This document shows positions 17,692-24,770 of a stretch of DNA of 46,307 nt, piece after piece (positions within the stretch are counted from its first letter, which is position 1; every line of letters starts with the position of its first letter). The position numbers were made by a program, and so were the translations under genes. The stretch lies in the NCBI RefSeq assembly GCF_021474425.1, contig NZ_JAKEIP010000043.1:1-46307 (forward strand), read 5' to 3'. The notes under the pieces were generated by a model. It did not search any database. It worked only from the letters and a program-made list of their open reading frames with translations, and was not told the DNA's origin. This DNA is from Streptomyces muensis (lineage in GTDB: Bacteria; Actinomycetota; Actinomycetes; Streptomycetales; Streptomycetaceae).

Positions 17692-18594
17692 TCAGCCCTT
17701 GACGGCGCCCTCGCCCACCCCGCGGAAGAAGTACCGCTGAAGACAGGCGAACAGGGCGATCAGCGGCGCCACGGCGATGATCGTGCCGGCGGCGACCAGG
17801 CGTTCGTCGTTTGCGAAGGTGCCGTGCAGATAGTTGAGCCCGATGGTCAGGGTGAACCTGGACGGGTCGCTCAGCACGATCAGCGGCCACAGGAAGTCGT
17901 CCCAGGCACCCATGAAAGCGAAGATCGCGACGACGGCGACGGTCCCCTTCACGGACGGCAGCGCGATCCGCAGGAACCGCTGCCAGACGTTGGCCCCGTC
18001 GACATAGGCGGCTTCCTCGATCTCGTACGGCAGGTTGAGGAAGGCGTTGCGCATCAGCAGGACGTTCAGGGCGCTGATGGAGCCGGGCAGCACGACGCCG
18101 ACGAGGGTGTTGTTGAGGCCGAGCTCTCGCATGGTCGTGAACTGGGCGATGATGATGCCCTCCACGGGCACGAGCATCGCCAGGATGAAGGCCAGGGTGG
18201 CCGCGCGGCGGCCCCGGTAGCGCAGCCGGGCGAGGGCGTATCCGGCGAGGGCCGCGCCGACGCAGTTGGTGACGACGTTGGCGGTGGCGACCTTCAGCGA
18301 GTTGAGGGCGTAGTCCCAGACGGGGATGGTGTCGGCGACCCGTTCGTAGTTGTGCAGCGTGGGGTCGCCGGGCAGGAGCTTCGGCGGGGAGCTGAAGATG
18401 TCCTCGGTGGGGCCCTTGAGGGAGGTCGACAACTGCCACAGGAACGGGCCGACGGTGAGGGCGAGTACGCCGAGCAGGAGCAGATAGCGCAGGGCCAGCT
18501 CCCACACCCGTATCCGGCGGCCGTGTTCGTCGGTGACGCGGGGCTCCCTCGCGGGCGCCGGCACCGTCGGCCTCACCTTTTCCATGACGCTCAT
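17692..18594 (-). CDS. Carbohydrate ABC transporter permease 2 (CUT1, MalG type)
   Basis: This 300-aa protein has six hydrophobic segments starting at about residue 33. The EAA loop EEAAYVDGANVWQRFLRIALP (about 200-220) couples to the ATPase. Start ATG 18594 overlaps the stop of permease 1 (ATGA), and the longer upstream frame is a shadow. It pairs with the 297-aa permease to import an oligosaccharide delivered by the lipoprotein at 19491-20777. No ATPase gene is in the operon. Streptomyces CUT1 importers usually share the MsiK ATPase encoded elsewhere. Confidence 0.93.
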   Translation of the reverse strand: MSVMEKVRPTVPAPAREPRVTDEHGRRIRVWELALRYLLLLGVLALTVGPFLWQLSTSLKGPTEDIFSSPPKLLPGDPTLHNYERVADTIPVWDYALNSLKVATANVVTNCVGAALAGYALARLRYRGRRAATLAFILAMLVPVEGIIIAQFTTMRELGLNNTLVGVVLPGSISALNVLLMRNAFLNLPYEIEEAAYVDGANVWQRFLRIALPSVKGTVAVVAIFAFMGAWDDFLWPLIVLSDPSRFTLTIGLNYLHGTFANDERLVAAGTIIAVAPLIALFACLQRYFFRGVGEGAVKG

Positions 18595-19484
18595 GACTCG
18601 TCCCTCCGGTCCGCGCGCAGCACGAGCAGCATCAGGGCGACGGTGACGACGAAGACGACGACCGAGATGGCGGAGGCGTAGCCGACGCGGCCGGTCAGGC
18701 CGGTGCCGGTGCGCTGGACGAGCATGACGAGGGTGGTGTCCTCGCCCGCCGGTCCACCGCTCGGGCCGGCCATCAGGTACACCTCGGAGAACACCTTGAA
18801 GGCGGCGACCGAGGACAGCGCGCCGACCAGGACCATGGTGGAGCGGACGGCGGGCACGGTGACCGTGAGGAAGCGGCGGACGGCCCCCGCGCCGTCCACG
18901 GCGGCCGCCTCGTGCAGTTCGCGCGGCACGTTGGCGAGCGCCGCCAGGTAAACGATCATGTAGTAGCCGAGGCCCTTCCAGACCGTGACGGCCATCGCGC
19001 TCAGCAGGAGCAGCCACTGGTCGCTGAGGAAGCCGACCCGGCCGACGCCGATGGTCTCCAGCAGGGAGTTCACCAGTCCGCGCTCGTCGAGCAGCCACAC
19101 CCAGATCAGCCCGACGACCACGATCGAGGCGACGACCGGGGTGTAGAAGGCGGACCGGAAGAAGGTGATGCCGGGGATGTTCTTCTGCACGAGCAGCGCG
19201 AGCAGCAGCGGCAGGATCACCAGCGCGGGTACGACTCCGAGGACGTACAGCGTGCTGTTGCGCAGGCCGATCCAGAACATGTCGTCGTTCAGAAGCTCGC
19301 GGAAGTTGTCGAGTCCGACGAACTCGCCCGGTATCAGGGTGCGGCGGTCGGTGAAGGCGTTGACCACGGTGGAGACGAACGGGTACAGGATGAAGGCGCC
19401 GATGATCAGCAGGCCCGGGGCGGCGAACAGCCAGGGACTGGTGGGCAGTTGGCGCCGCACCCGGGAGGCGGTGGGGAGGGCCAT
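18591..19484 (-). CDS. Carbohydrate ABC transporter permease 1 (CUT1, MalF type)
   Basis: This 297-aa membrane protein has six hydrophobic segments, the first SPWLFAAPGLLIIGAFILYP. The EAA loop ELHEAAAVDGAGAVRRFLTV lies near 190-210. ATG 19484 follows the binding-protein stop by 6 bp. Next to GH5, GH85 and GH38 it most likely imports oligomannosyl GlcNAc released by GH85. Confidence 0.93.
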   Translation of the reverse strand: MALPTASRVRRQLPTSPWLFAAPGLLIIGAFILYPFVSTVVNAFTDRRTLIPGEFVGLDNFRELLNDDMFWIGLRNSTLYVLGVVPALVILPLLLALLVQKNIPGITFFRSAFYTPVVASIVVVGLIWVWLLDERGLVNSLLETIGVGRVGFLSDQWLLLLSAMAVTVWKGLGYYMIVYLAALANVPRELHEAAAVDGAGAVRRFLTVTVPAVRSTMVLVGALSSVAAFKVFSEVYLMAGPSGGPAGEDTTLVMLVQRTGTGLTGRVGYASAISVVVFVVTVALMLLVLRADRRDES

Positions 19485-19490
19485 CGTGTA

Positions 19491-20777
19491 CTACCCCTGC
19501 TGCTGGAGCAGCTTGTCGCAGGCCCCGACAGCGTTGTCAAGAGCTTGCTTCGGGCTCTCCTTGCCCTGCAGCGCCTTGGCGACCTCGTTGCGCAGCTCGG
19601 TCTTCATCTGCTCGCTGAACAGCACGGGCGTGTAGTTGACCGCGTTCTTCAGCGACTTGGCGGCGGCGACGCGGACCCGGGTCTCGTCGGTGCCGTCCTC
19701 CTTGGTGAAGTACGGGTCGTCGAGCGAGCCTGCGGTGCTGGGGAAGATGGCGACCTGCTTGGCGAAGGACATCTGGTGCGCGGCGTCGGTGACGTAGTGC
19801 GCGAAGGCGACCGCGGCGGGCGTGCGCTTGGTCTGCGCGTTGACCATCACGCCCATCACGTACATGTTGACATGGCCGGTGCTGGTGATCTGGTCGGTGA
19901 TGCCGATGTTCTTGTACAGGTTCGGCGCCTGCTTCTTGAAGTTGCCGAGGTCGAGCGCGCTGCCGGGGTTCATGGCGACGGCGCCGGTGAGGAACTTCTT
20001 GCCGGACGACTCGGGGGTCGCGGTCAGCGCCTGCGGGTCGAGGGCCTTGGCGTCGTACAACTCCTTGTACCTGGCGAGGAGTTCGACTCCCTTGGCGTCG
20101 TTGAAGGTGAAGGCGGTGCCTTCCTTGTTCATGAGCGGGACGCCGTAGCGGCCGAAGTCCTCGATGGTGGGGACGTTCGCGAGGGTGGCGACCTTGCCGT
20201 CCGTCTCCTTGGCCATCTTCAGCGCGGCGTCGAAGACCTCGTCGTACGTCTTCGGCGGCTGCTCGGCGTCGAGGCCCGCCTCTTCGAAGAGGGTCTTGTT
20301 GTAGAAGAGCGGGCCGGTGTTGAGGTACCAGGGGAAGGCGTACGTGCCCGTCATGCCCGGTATCTGGTGGCTGGCCCATGCGCCGGGCAGGTACTCCTTC
20401 TTGTACTGGGAGGCCGCCTTGTCCAGGTCCATCGCGAGGCCCGCCTTGGCGAGCGGGGCGACCAGGTCGGGCGAGACGTTGACGACGTCGGGGAGGGTGC
20501 CGCCCGCGGCGTCGGCGCTGATCTTGTCGGCGTAGCCCTCGGCGGGCTGGTCGACCCATTTCACGTCGGTGCCGGGGTACTTCTTCTCGAAGTCGGCGAT
20601 CAGGCCCTCGAAGTAGTCCTTGAAGTTCGCCCTCAGGTTCCAGGTCTGGAAGGTGATGTCACCTTCGATCTTGCCCGAGGCGTCGGTCGAACCACCGCCG
20701 TCGCCGGAACCGCAGCCGCTCAGCGGCAGGACGACACAGACGGCGGCGGCAGCGAGGGTTCTGCGGGATACAGGCAC
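19491..20777 (-). CDS. Extracellular solute-binding lipoprotein (CUT1), likely N-glycan binding
   Basis: This 428-aa family 1 solute-binding protein has a lipoprotein signal VSRRTLAAAAVCVVLPLSGC with a LSGC lipobox. Features include ITFQTWNLRANFKDYFEGLI, VNVSPDLVAPLAKAGLAMDL and YAFPWYLNTGPLFYNKTLFEEAGLD, typical of the oligosaccharide-binding cluster. GTG 20777 is preceded by AAAGGAG about 10 nt upstream. It is the first gene of the N-glycan operon and is divergent from the LacI regulator. Ligand is inferred from the three glycosidases downstream. Confidence 0.92.
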   Translation of the reverse strand: MPVSRRTLAAAAVCVVLPLSGCGSGDGGGSTDASGKIEGDITFQTWNLRANFKDYFEGLIADFEKKYPGTDVKWVDQPAEGYADKISADAAGGTLPDVVNVSPDLVAPLAKAGLAMDLDKAASQYKKEYLPGAWASHQIPGMTGTYAFPWYLNTGPLFYNKTLFEEAGLDAEQPPKTYDEVFDAALKMAKETDGKVATLANVPTIEDFGRYGVPLMNKEGTAFTFNDAKGVELLARYKELYDAKALDPQALTATPESSGKKFLTGAVAMNPGSALDLGNFKKQAPNLYKNIGITDQITSTGHVNMYVMGVMVNAQTKRTPAAVAFAHYVTDAAHQMSFAKQVAIFPSTAGSLDDPYFTKEDGTDETRVRVAAAKSLKNAVNYTPVLFSEQMKTELRNEVAKALQGKESPKQALDNAVGACDKLLQQQG

Positions 20778-20873
20778 GGCGAACCGTTCTCCTTTGCGGC
20801 GGAGTTGACCAACGACGCAGACCCTGCATGTCTCTCCCGGGGCCCGTCAATGCGTCTCGCACAGCTAATTTGT

Positions 20874-20894
20874 TTAGTGACTAATGCGCATTAG
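20874..20894. promoter_or_regulatory. Overlapping palindromes, likely LacI-family operator
   Basis: CTAATGCGCATTAG (20881-20894) is a perfect 14-bp palindrome with the central CG typical of LacI-family operators. TTAGTGACTAA (20874-20884) is a second palindrome sharing 4 bp with it. A GCATTAG half-site recurs at 20912-20918, over the regulator promoter. The block lies between the divergent binding-protein and LacI genes, so one repressor could control both. Confidence 0.75.
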
Positions 20895-20895
20895 G

Positions 20896-20926
20896 TTGAC
20901 GCAGCTGAACCGCATTAGTGCATACT
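20896..20926 (+). promoter_or_regulatory. Candidate promoter of the LacI-family gene
   Basis: TTGACG at 20896-20901 and CATACT at 20921-20926 (19-bp spacer), or TGCATA at 20919-20924 (17-bp spacer), resemble a vegetative promoter. The GCATTAG half-site (20912-20918) falls in the spacer, consistent with autoregulation. Confidence 0.45.
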
Positions 20927-20959
20927 GGCGCGGAAAGTGCCGGGGAATGGGGAAACAGC

Positions 20960-22006
20960 GTGTCAGGCAAGCGTTCACCGGTCCGCCGACCGACGATGAA
21001 GGACATCGCACGGCATGCCGGCGTCTCCCAGAGCGCCGTCTCCTTCGCGCTGAACGGCCGGTCCGGAGTCTCCGAGGAGACACGCGAGCGGGTGCGTCAG
21101 GTCGCCGAGGAGCTGGGCTGGCGGCCCAGCACGGCGGCCCGCGCGCTGTCCGGCGAGGGCGCCGCGACGGTCGGATTCGTCCTGGCCCGGCGGGCGGAGA
21201 CGCTGGGTGTGGACTCCTTCTTCCTCCAGCTCGTCTCGGGCATCCAGGAAGTGCTGGCGGAACGTCATCTCGGGCTGCTGTTCCAGGTGGTGGAGGACGT
21301 CGCCGACGAGTGCGCGGTGTACCGGCGCTGGTGGGCGGAGCACCGCGTGGACGGCGTCCTGGTCGTCGACCCGCGCACCGCCGACCCCCGCCCCGATCTC
21401 CTCGACGAACTCGGCCTGCCCGCCGTGGTGATCGGCGGCGCGCCCGACGAGCGGCACCCCGGTCTGTCGACCGTGTGGGCGGACGACGCGGGCGCGATGG
21501 CCTCGGTCGTGGACGGCCTGTACACCCTCGGCCACCGGCGGATCGTGCACATCGCGGGACTGCCGGGGCTCGCCCACACCGAACGCCGTATCCGCACCCT
21601 GCGGGCCGAGGCCGGGCGGCGCGGTCTGGCCGAGGTGAGGTCCGTGACCACCGACTACTCCGACGCCGAGGGCGCGGCGGTCACGCGCCGGGTACTGGAG
21701 GGCCCCACGCCCCCGACGGCGCTGATCTACGACAACGACGTGATGGCCGTCGCCGGAGTCGCCGCGGCGGCCGAACTGGGCTTCTCGGTACCGGCGGACG
21801 TCTCGGTGGTGTCCTGGGAGGACTCCGCGCTGTGCCGCATGGTCAAGCCGTGGCTGTCGGCGCTGTCCCGGGACAGCGGGGAGTTCGGACGTACGGCGGC
21901 CCGCGAGCTGACCGCCCTCCTGGACGGGGGGTCGGCGCGGGCGGTCCGGGTGCCGGTGCCGAGGCTGGTGGAACGGGGCAGTACGGGGGTGGCGCGGGGC
22001 GCCTGA
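20960..22006 (+). CDS. LacI-family transcriptional regulator of the N-glycan operon
   Basis: This 348-aa protein has an N-terminal LacI helix-turn-helix (MKDIARHAGVSQSAVSFALN, residues 13-32) and hinge helix RPSTAARALSGEG. A periplasmic-binding-protein-like effector domain follows, with DGVLVVDPRT, LYTLGHRRIVHIAG and ALIYDNDVMAVAGVAAAAELG. GTG 20960 is chosen because GGGGAA lies 6-11 nt upstream and it keeps a short basic leader. The in-frame ATG 20918 lies upstream of the candidate -10 and is unlikely. It is divergent from the binding-protein operon and faces the palindromes at 20874-20894. The effector is probably a product of GH85/GH38 action (inferred). Confidence 0.9.
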   Translation: MSGKRSPVRRPTMKDIARHAGVSQSAVSFALNGRSGVSEETRERVRQVAEELGWRPSTAARALSGEGAATVGFVLARRAETLGVDSFFLQLVSGIQEVLAERHLGLLFQVVEDVADECAVYRRWWAEHRVDGVLVVDPRTADPRPDLLDELGLPAVVIGGAPDERHPGLSTVWADDAGAMASVVDGLYTLGHRRIVHIAGLPGLAHTERRIRTLRAEAGRRGLAEVRSVTTDYSDAEGAAVTRRVLEGPTPPTALIYDNDVMAVAGVAAAAELGFSVPADVSVVSWEDSALCRMVKPWLSALSRDSGEFGRTAARELTALLDGGSARAVRVPVPRLVERGSTGVARGA

Positions 22007-22053
22007 CCGTCGCCCCCCGGTCGCCGGCCCCGCGCCACCGGTGTCGTACGGCT

Positions 22054-23160
22054 CTAGCGGCGCAGCCCCTGGAGCCCCTCGTAGGCGGCCGTGACGAGCT
22101 CAAGACCCCGGGTGTCCTGTGTGGGTTCGCGCATCTGGTGGGTCACGTACGCCACGACCATCCGGCTGTCGGGGTCGATCAGCACCAGGGAACCGCCCCA
22201 GCCGCCCCAGCCGTAGGTGCCGCCGAACAGGCCGTAGCCCAGGCCCCAGCGCATCGGCATGCCCAGCACACGGTCGTCGCCGTCGAACTGCTCCTCCCGG
22301 GCGCGGTCACAGCCGGCCCGCGACAGCAGCCGCACCCCGTTCACCTCGCCACCGCAGGCCAGGAGCGACTGCACCAGCGCGACCGAGCGGGCGTTGCCGT
22401 ATCCGCTCGCCGCGGGGATCTGCGCGCGGCGCCAGGCCAGGCTGTTGCCGTCGCGGACACGTACGCCGTTGCCCGCCTCGGAGCCCGTCGGGTTGGCCGG
22501 CGCGCTCGCCGCGTAGTCCTCGTCCCGGCCCGTCGGCGGGATGGTGAGGGCGACCCGGTGGTCGTGTGCGGGCGGCAGACCGATGTGGAAGTCGGCGCCC
22601 AGCGGACCCGTCACCTCCTCGGCGAGGAAGTCCCCGACGCTGCGGCCGGTGACCCGGCGGACGACCTCGCCGACCAGGAATCCCTGGGTGAGGGAGTGGT
22701 ATCCGGCGGCGGTGCCCGGCTCCCAGCGGGGAGCCCGCGCGGCGAGCCGGGACGTGGCGGCCGGCCAGTCGTAGAGCTCGTCGGTCGGCCCGTCCCAGTC
22801 GGGCAGGCCGGCCGTGTGCGCGAGCAGATGCCGTACGAGCACCTTGTCCTTGCCCGCCGCCGCGAACTCCGGCCAGTACCGGGCGACCGGCGCGTCCGGG
22901 TCGAGTGCGCCGCGGTCGACGAGGACCAAGGCGCACAGCGCCGTCATCGTCTTGGTCACGGACCAGACGTTGACGAGCGTGTCGCGCTCCCACGGCAGGG
23001 TGCGGCCGGCGTCCGCGAACCCGCCCCACACGTCCACGACCGGCTCGCCGTCCACGAAGACGGCCACGGAGCCGCCGGCGTCCCCCGCGTCCAGCATGTC
23101 GGCCAGCGCGTTCGGCACGGCGAGGAACAGACGGTCGTAGGTGCCCTGGATGTCGGCCAT
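22054..23160 (-). CDS. Serine hydrolase of the beta-lactamase/EstB fold
   Basis: This 368-aa class C beta-lactamase-related protein has nucleophile S67 and K70 in WSVTKTM and Y154 in GYHS (the usual YxN becomes Y-H-S). GGWGGSLVLIDP near the C-terminus replaces the KTG motif. No signal peptide is seen, so it is probably a cytoplasmic esterase or transacylase and not a drug-resistance enzyme. ATG 23160 has GGGG about 5 nt upstream; an ATG at 23169 is an alternative. It lies 44 bp after the fucosidase stop on the same strand, so it may be the third gene of a GH20-GH29-hydrolase operon. That could imply removal of acyl groups from imported sugars, but this is speculative. Confidence 0.83.
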   Translation of the reverse strand: MADIQGTYDRLFLAVPNALADMLDAGDAGGSVAVFVDGEPVVDVWGGFADAGRTLPWERDTLVNVWSVTKTMTALCALVLVDRGALDPDAPVARYWPEFAAAGKDKVLVRHLLAHTAGLPDWDGPTDELYDWPAATSRLAARAPRWEPGTAAGYHSLTQGFLVGEVVRRVTGRSVGDFLAEEVTGPLGADFHIGLPPAHDHRVALTIPPTGRDEDYAASAPANPTGSEAGNGVRVRDGNSLAWRRAQIPAASGYGNARSVALVQSLLACGGEVNGVRLLSRAGCDRAREEQFDGDDRVLGMPMRWGLGYGLFGGTYGWGGWGGSLVLIDPDSRMVVAYVTHQMREPTQDTRGLELVTAAYEGLQGLRR

Positions 23161-23204
23161 GTGCCCCATCCAGCCCGTGCGGCCCTGTACCGGTCAACCG
23201 AATT

Positions 23205-24746
23205 TCAGACCCTCGACCGGTACAGCCCGAACTCCACGATCCGTGCCGACGCCCGCGAACCGGTCACCCGCACCCGCCACCGCCGCGCCCGCACCGGAAC
23301 CGCCAGCAGCAGGATCCGGCTCGCCCCGATCGCCCCGGCCCGGGTCACCTCCGACCAGACCCCGTCCCGGTGCGCCTCCACGACGAAGCTCTCCACCTGC
23401 TGTCCGTACCGGATGTCCTCCGCGAGCCGGATCCGGTCCACCTCGCGCTCCTGGCCGAGGTCGACCGTGACACGGCCCGGTGAGACGGTGGTCCGCGCGT
23501 CGCGCGCCAGGTCCTCGGGGAGCTCGCGGTCCACGCGCTCGCGGAACTCCCGCAGCCGCGCCACGTCGGCGGCGGGCAGCAGACCGTCCGTGTCCGGCGG
23601 GATGTTGAGGAGCAGCACCGAGTTGCGGCCCACGGACCTGAAGTAGATGTCCGTCAACTGCTCGACGCTCTTGGGCTGTTGGTCGGCGTGGTAGAACCAG
23701 CCGTCACGGATCGACACGTCGCACTCGGCGGGCCACCACTGGAGGTGGTCGGCGACCGGCCGGGCCTTCACCAGGGCGGCGCGGCTGCCCATGTCGGGCG
23801 CGTCGTAGGCGAGGGCGTAGTCCGTACGCCCGTAGTCCTTCTCCTGTACCGGTACGACACTCCACTCGTCCTCCCGGGCCAGCCCGCCCTCGTTGCCGAC
23901 CCACCGCACATCGGGGCCGGACACGGCGATCACGGCGTCGGGGGCGAGGGAGCGGACGAGGGTGTACCAGCTGTCCCAGTCGTACTTCTCCACCTTGTCC
24001 GGCGGGATGCGGCCCTGGGCGCCGTCGAACCAGACCTCGTCGATCGGGCCGTACTCGGTGAGCACCTCGTAGAGCTGGTTGAGCATGTGGGCGCCGTAGT
24101 CGGTGGCCTGGAGGGTGTACGAGCGTGACGGTGTGCGGTCGTCGCCCGGGACGAGGGTGGGGATGGTGTGCTCGGTACGGGGGCTGCCGTTGGCGTAGAC
24201 GCCGTGGAGGTACTGGTTCTCGTCGGCGGGTGAGATGTAGACGCCGACCTTGATGCCGTGGCGGCGCATGGAGTCGGCGAAGGAGCGCAGGACGTCGCCC
24301 CGGCCGTCGCGCCAGGTGCTGGAGGCCACCGAGTGGTCGGTGTAGCGGGACGGGTGGAGGACGAAGCCGTCGTGGTGCTTGACGGTGAGGATGGCGAGCC
24401 TGAAGCCGCCGTCGCGCAGGGCGCGCGCCCACTGGTCGGTGTCGAGGCCGGCCGGCTGGAAGACGTCGGGGTCCTCGTCGCCGGTGCCCCATTCGAGGCC
24501 GGTGAACGTGTTCACGCCGAAGTGCAGGAACGCGGTGCGTTCCAGGCGCTGCCAGGCGATCTGCCGTGCGGTGGGGCGGACCTGGGAGGCCTTGCGGACC
24601 AGGTCGGCCTCGGTGTCGTCGGGGCTGACGGGGATGCGGTAGCGGTCCTCGGCGTCGGCTGCGGGTGCGGCGAGGGCGGGTCTGGTGGCGCCGGTCGCGG
24701 CGAGGACGGCGGCTGTCGCGACGAAGACGCGTCGGGAAACGGCCAT
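23205..24746 (-). CDS. GH29 alpha-L-fucosidase (subfamily B-like), Tat-exported
   Basis: This 513-aa enzyme has a Tat signal (SRRVFVATAAVLAATGA) ending near ALAAP. The GH29 barrel has FLHFGVNTFTGLEWG (73-87), ILTVKHHDGF (119-128) and nucleophile D241 in VWFDGA. HFGxNTFTxxEWGxGxEDP is, from memory, typical of subfamily B, the alpha-1,3/1,4-fucosidases acting on Lewis-type epitopes, unlike broad subfamily A enzymes. The C-terminal 110 residues form an F5/8 type C-like beta-sandwich (VDLGQEREVDRIRLAED). Start ATG 24746 is 24 bp after the GH20 stop. Released L-fucose would feed the transporter and catabolic operon at 2451-10331. Subfamily assignment is by eye. Confidence 0.88.
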   Translation of the reverse strand: MAVSRRVFVATAAVLAATGATRPALAAPAADAEDRYRIPVSPDDTEADLVRKASQVRPTARQIAWQRLERTAFLHFGVNTFTGLEWGTGDEDPDVFQPAGLDTDQWARALRDGGFRLAILTVKHHDGFVLHPSRYTDHSVASSTWRDGRGDVLRSFADSMRRHGIKVGVYISPADENQYLHGVYANGSPRTEHTIPTLVPGDDRTPSRSYTLQATDYGAHMLNQLYEVLTEYGPIDEVWFDGAQGRIPPDKVEKYDWDSWYTLVRSLAPDAVIAVSGPDVRWVGNEGGLAREDEWSVVPVQEKDYGRTDYALAYDAPDMGSRAALVKARPVADHLQWWPAECDVSIRDGWFYHADQQPKSVEQLTDIYFRSVGRNSVLLLNIPPDTDGLLPAADVARLREFRERVDRELPEDLARDARTTVSPGRVTVDLGQEREVDRIRLAEDIRYGQQVESFVVEAHRDGVWSEVTRAGAIGASRILLLAVPVRARRWRVRVTGSRASARIVEFGLYRSRV

Positions 24747-24770
24747 GGGAGGGCTCCTCGGGTGGGTTCC

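Noticed and set aside
22054..23160. Antibiotic-resistance beta-lactamase
   Set aside because: No signal peptide, no KTG motif, and sequence resembles esterase-type family members.
20884..23646. Plus-strand 920-codon open frame across the LacI and serine-hydrolase genes
   Set aside because: It spans two real genes in other frames and the regulatory region and has Arg/Gly-rich shadow composition.
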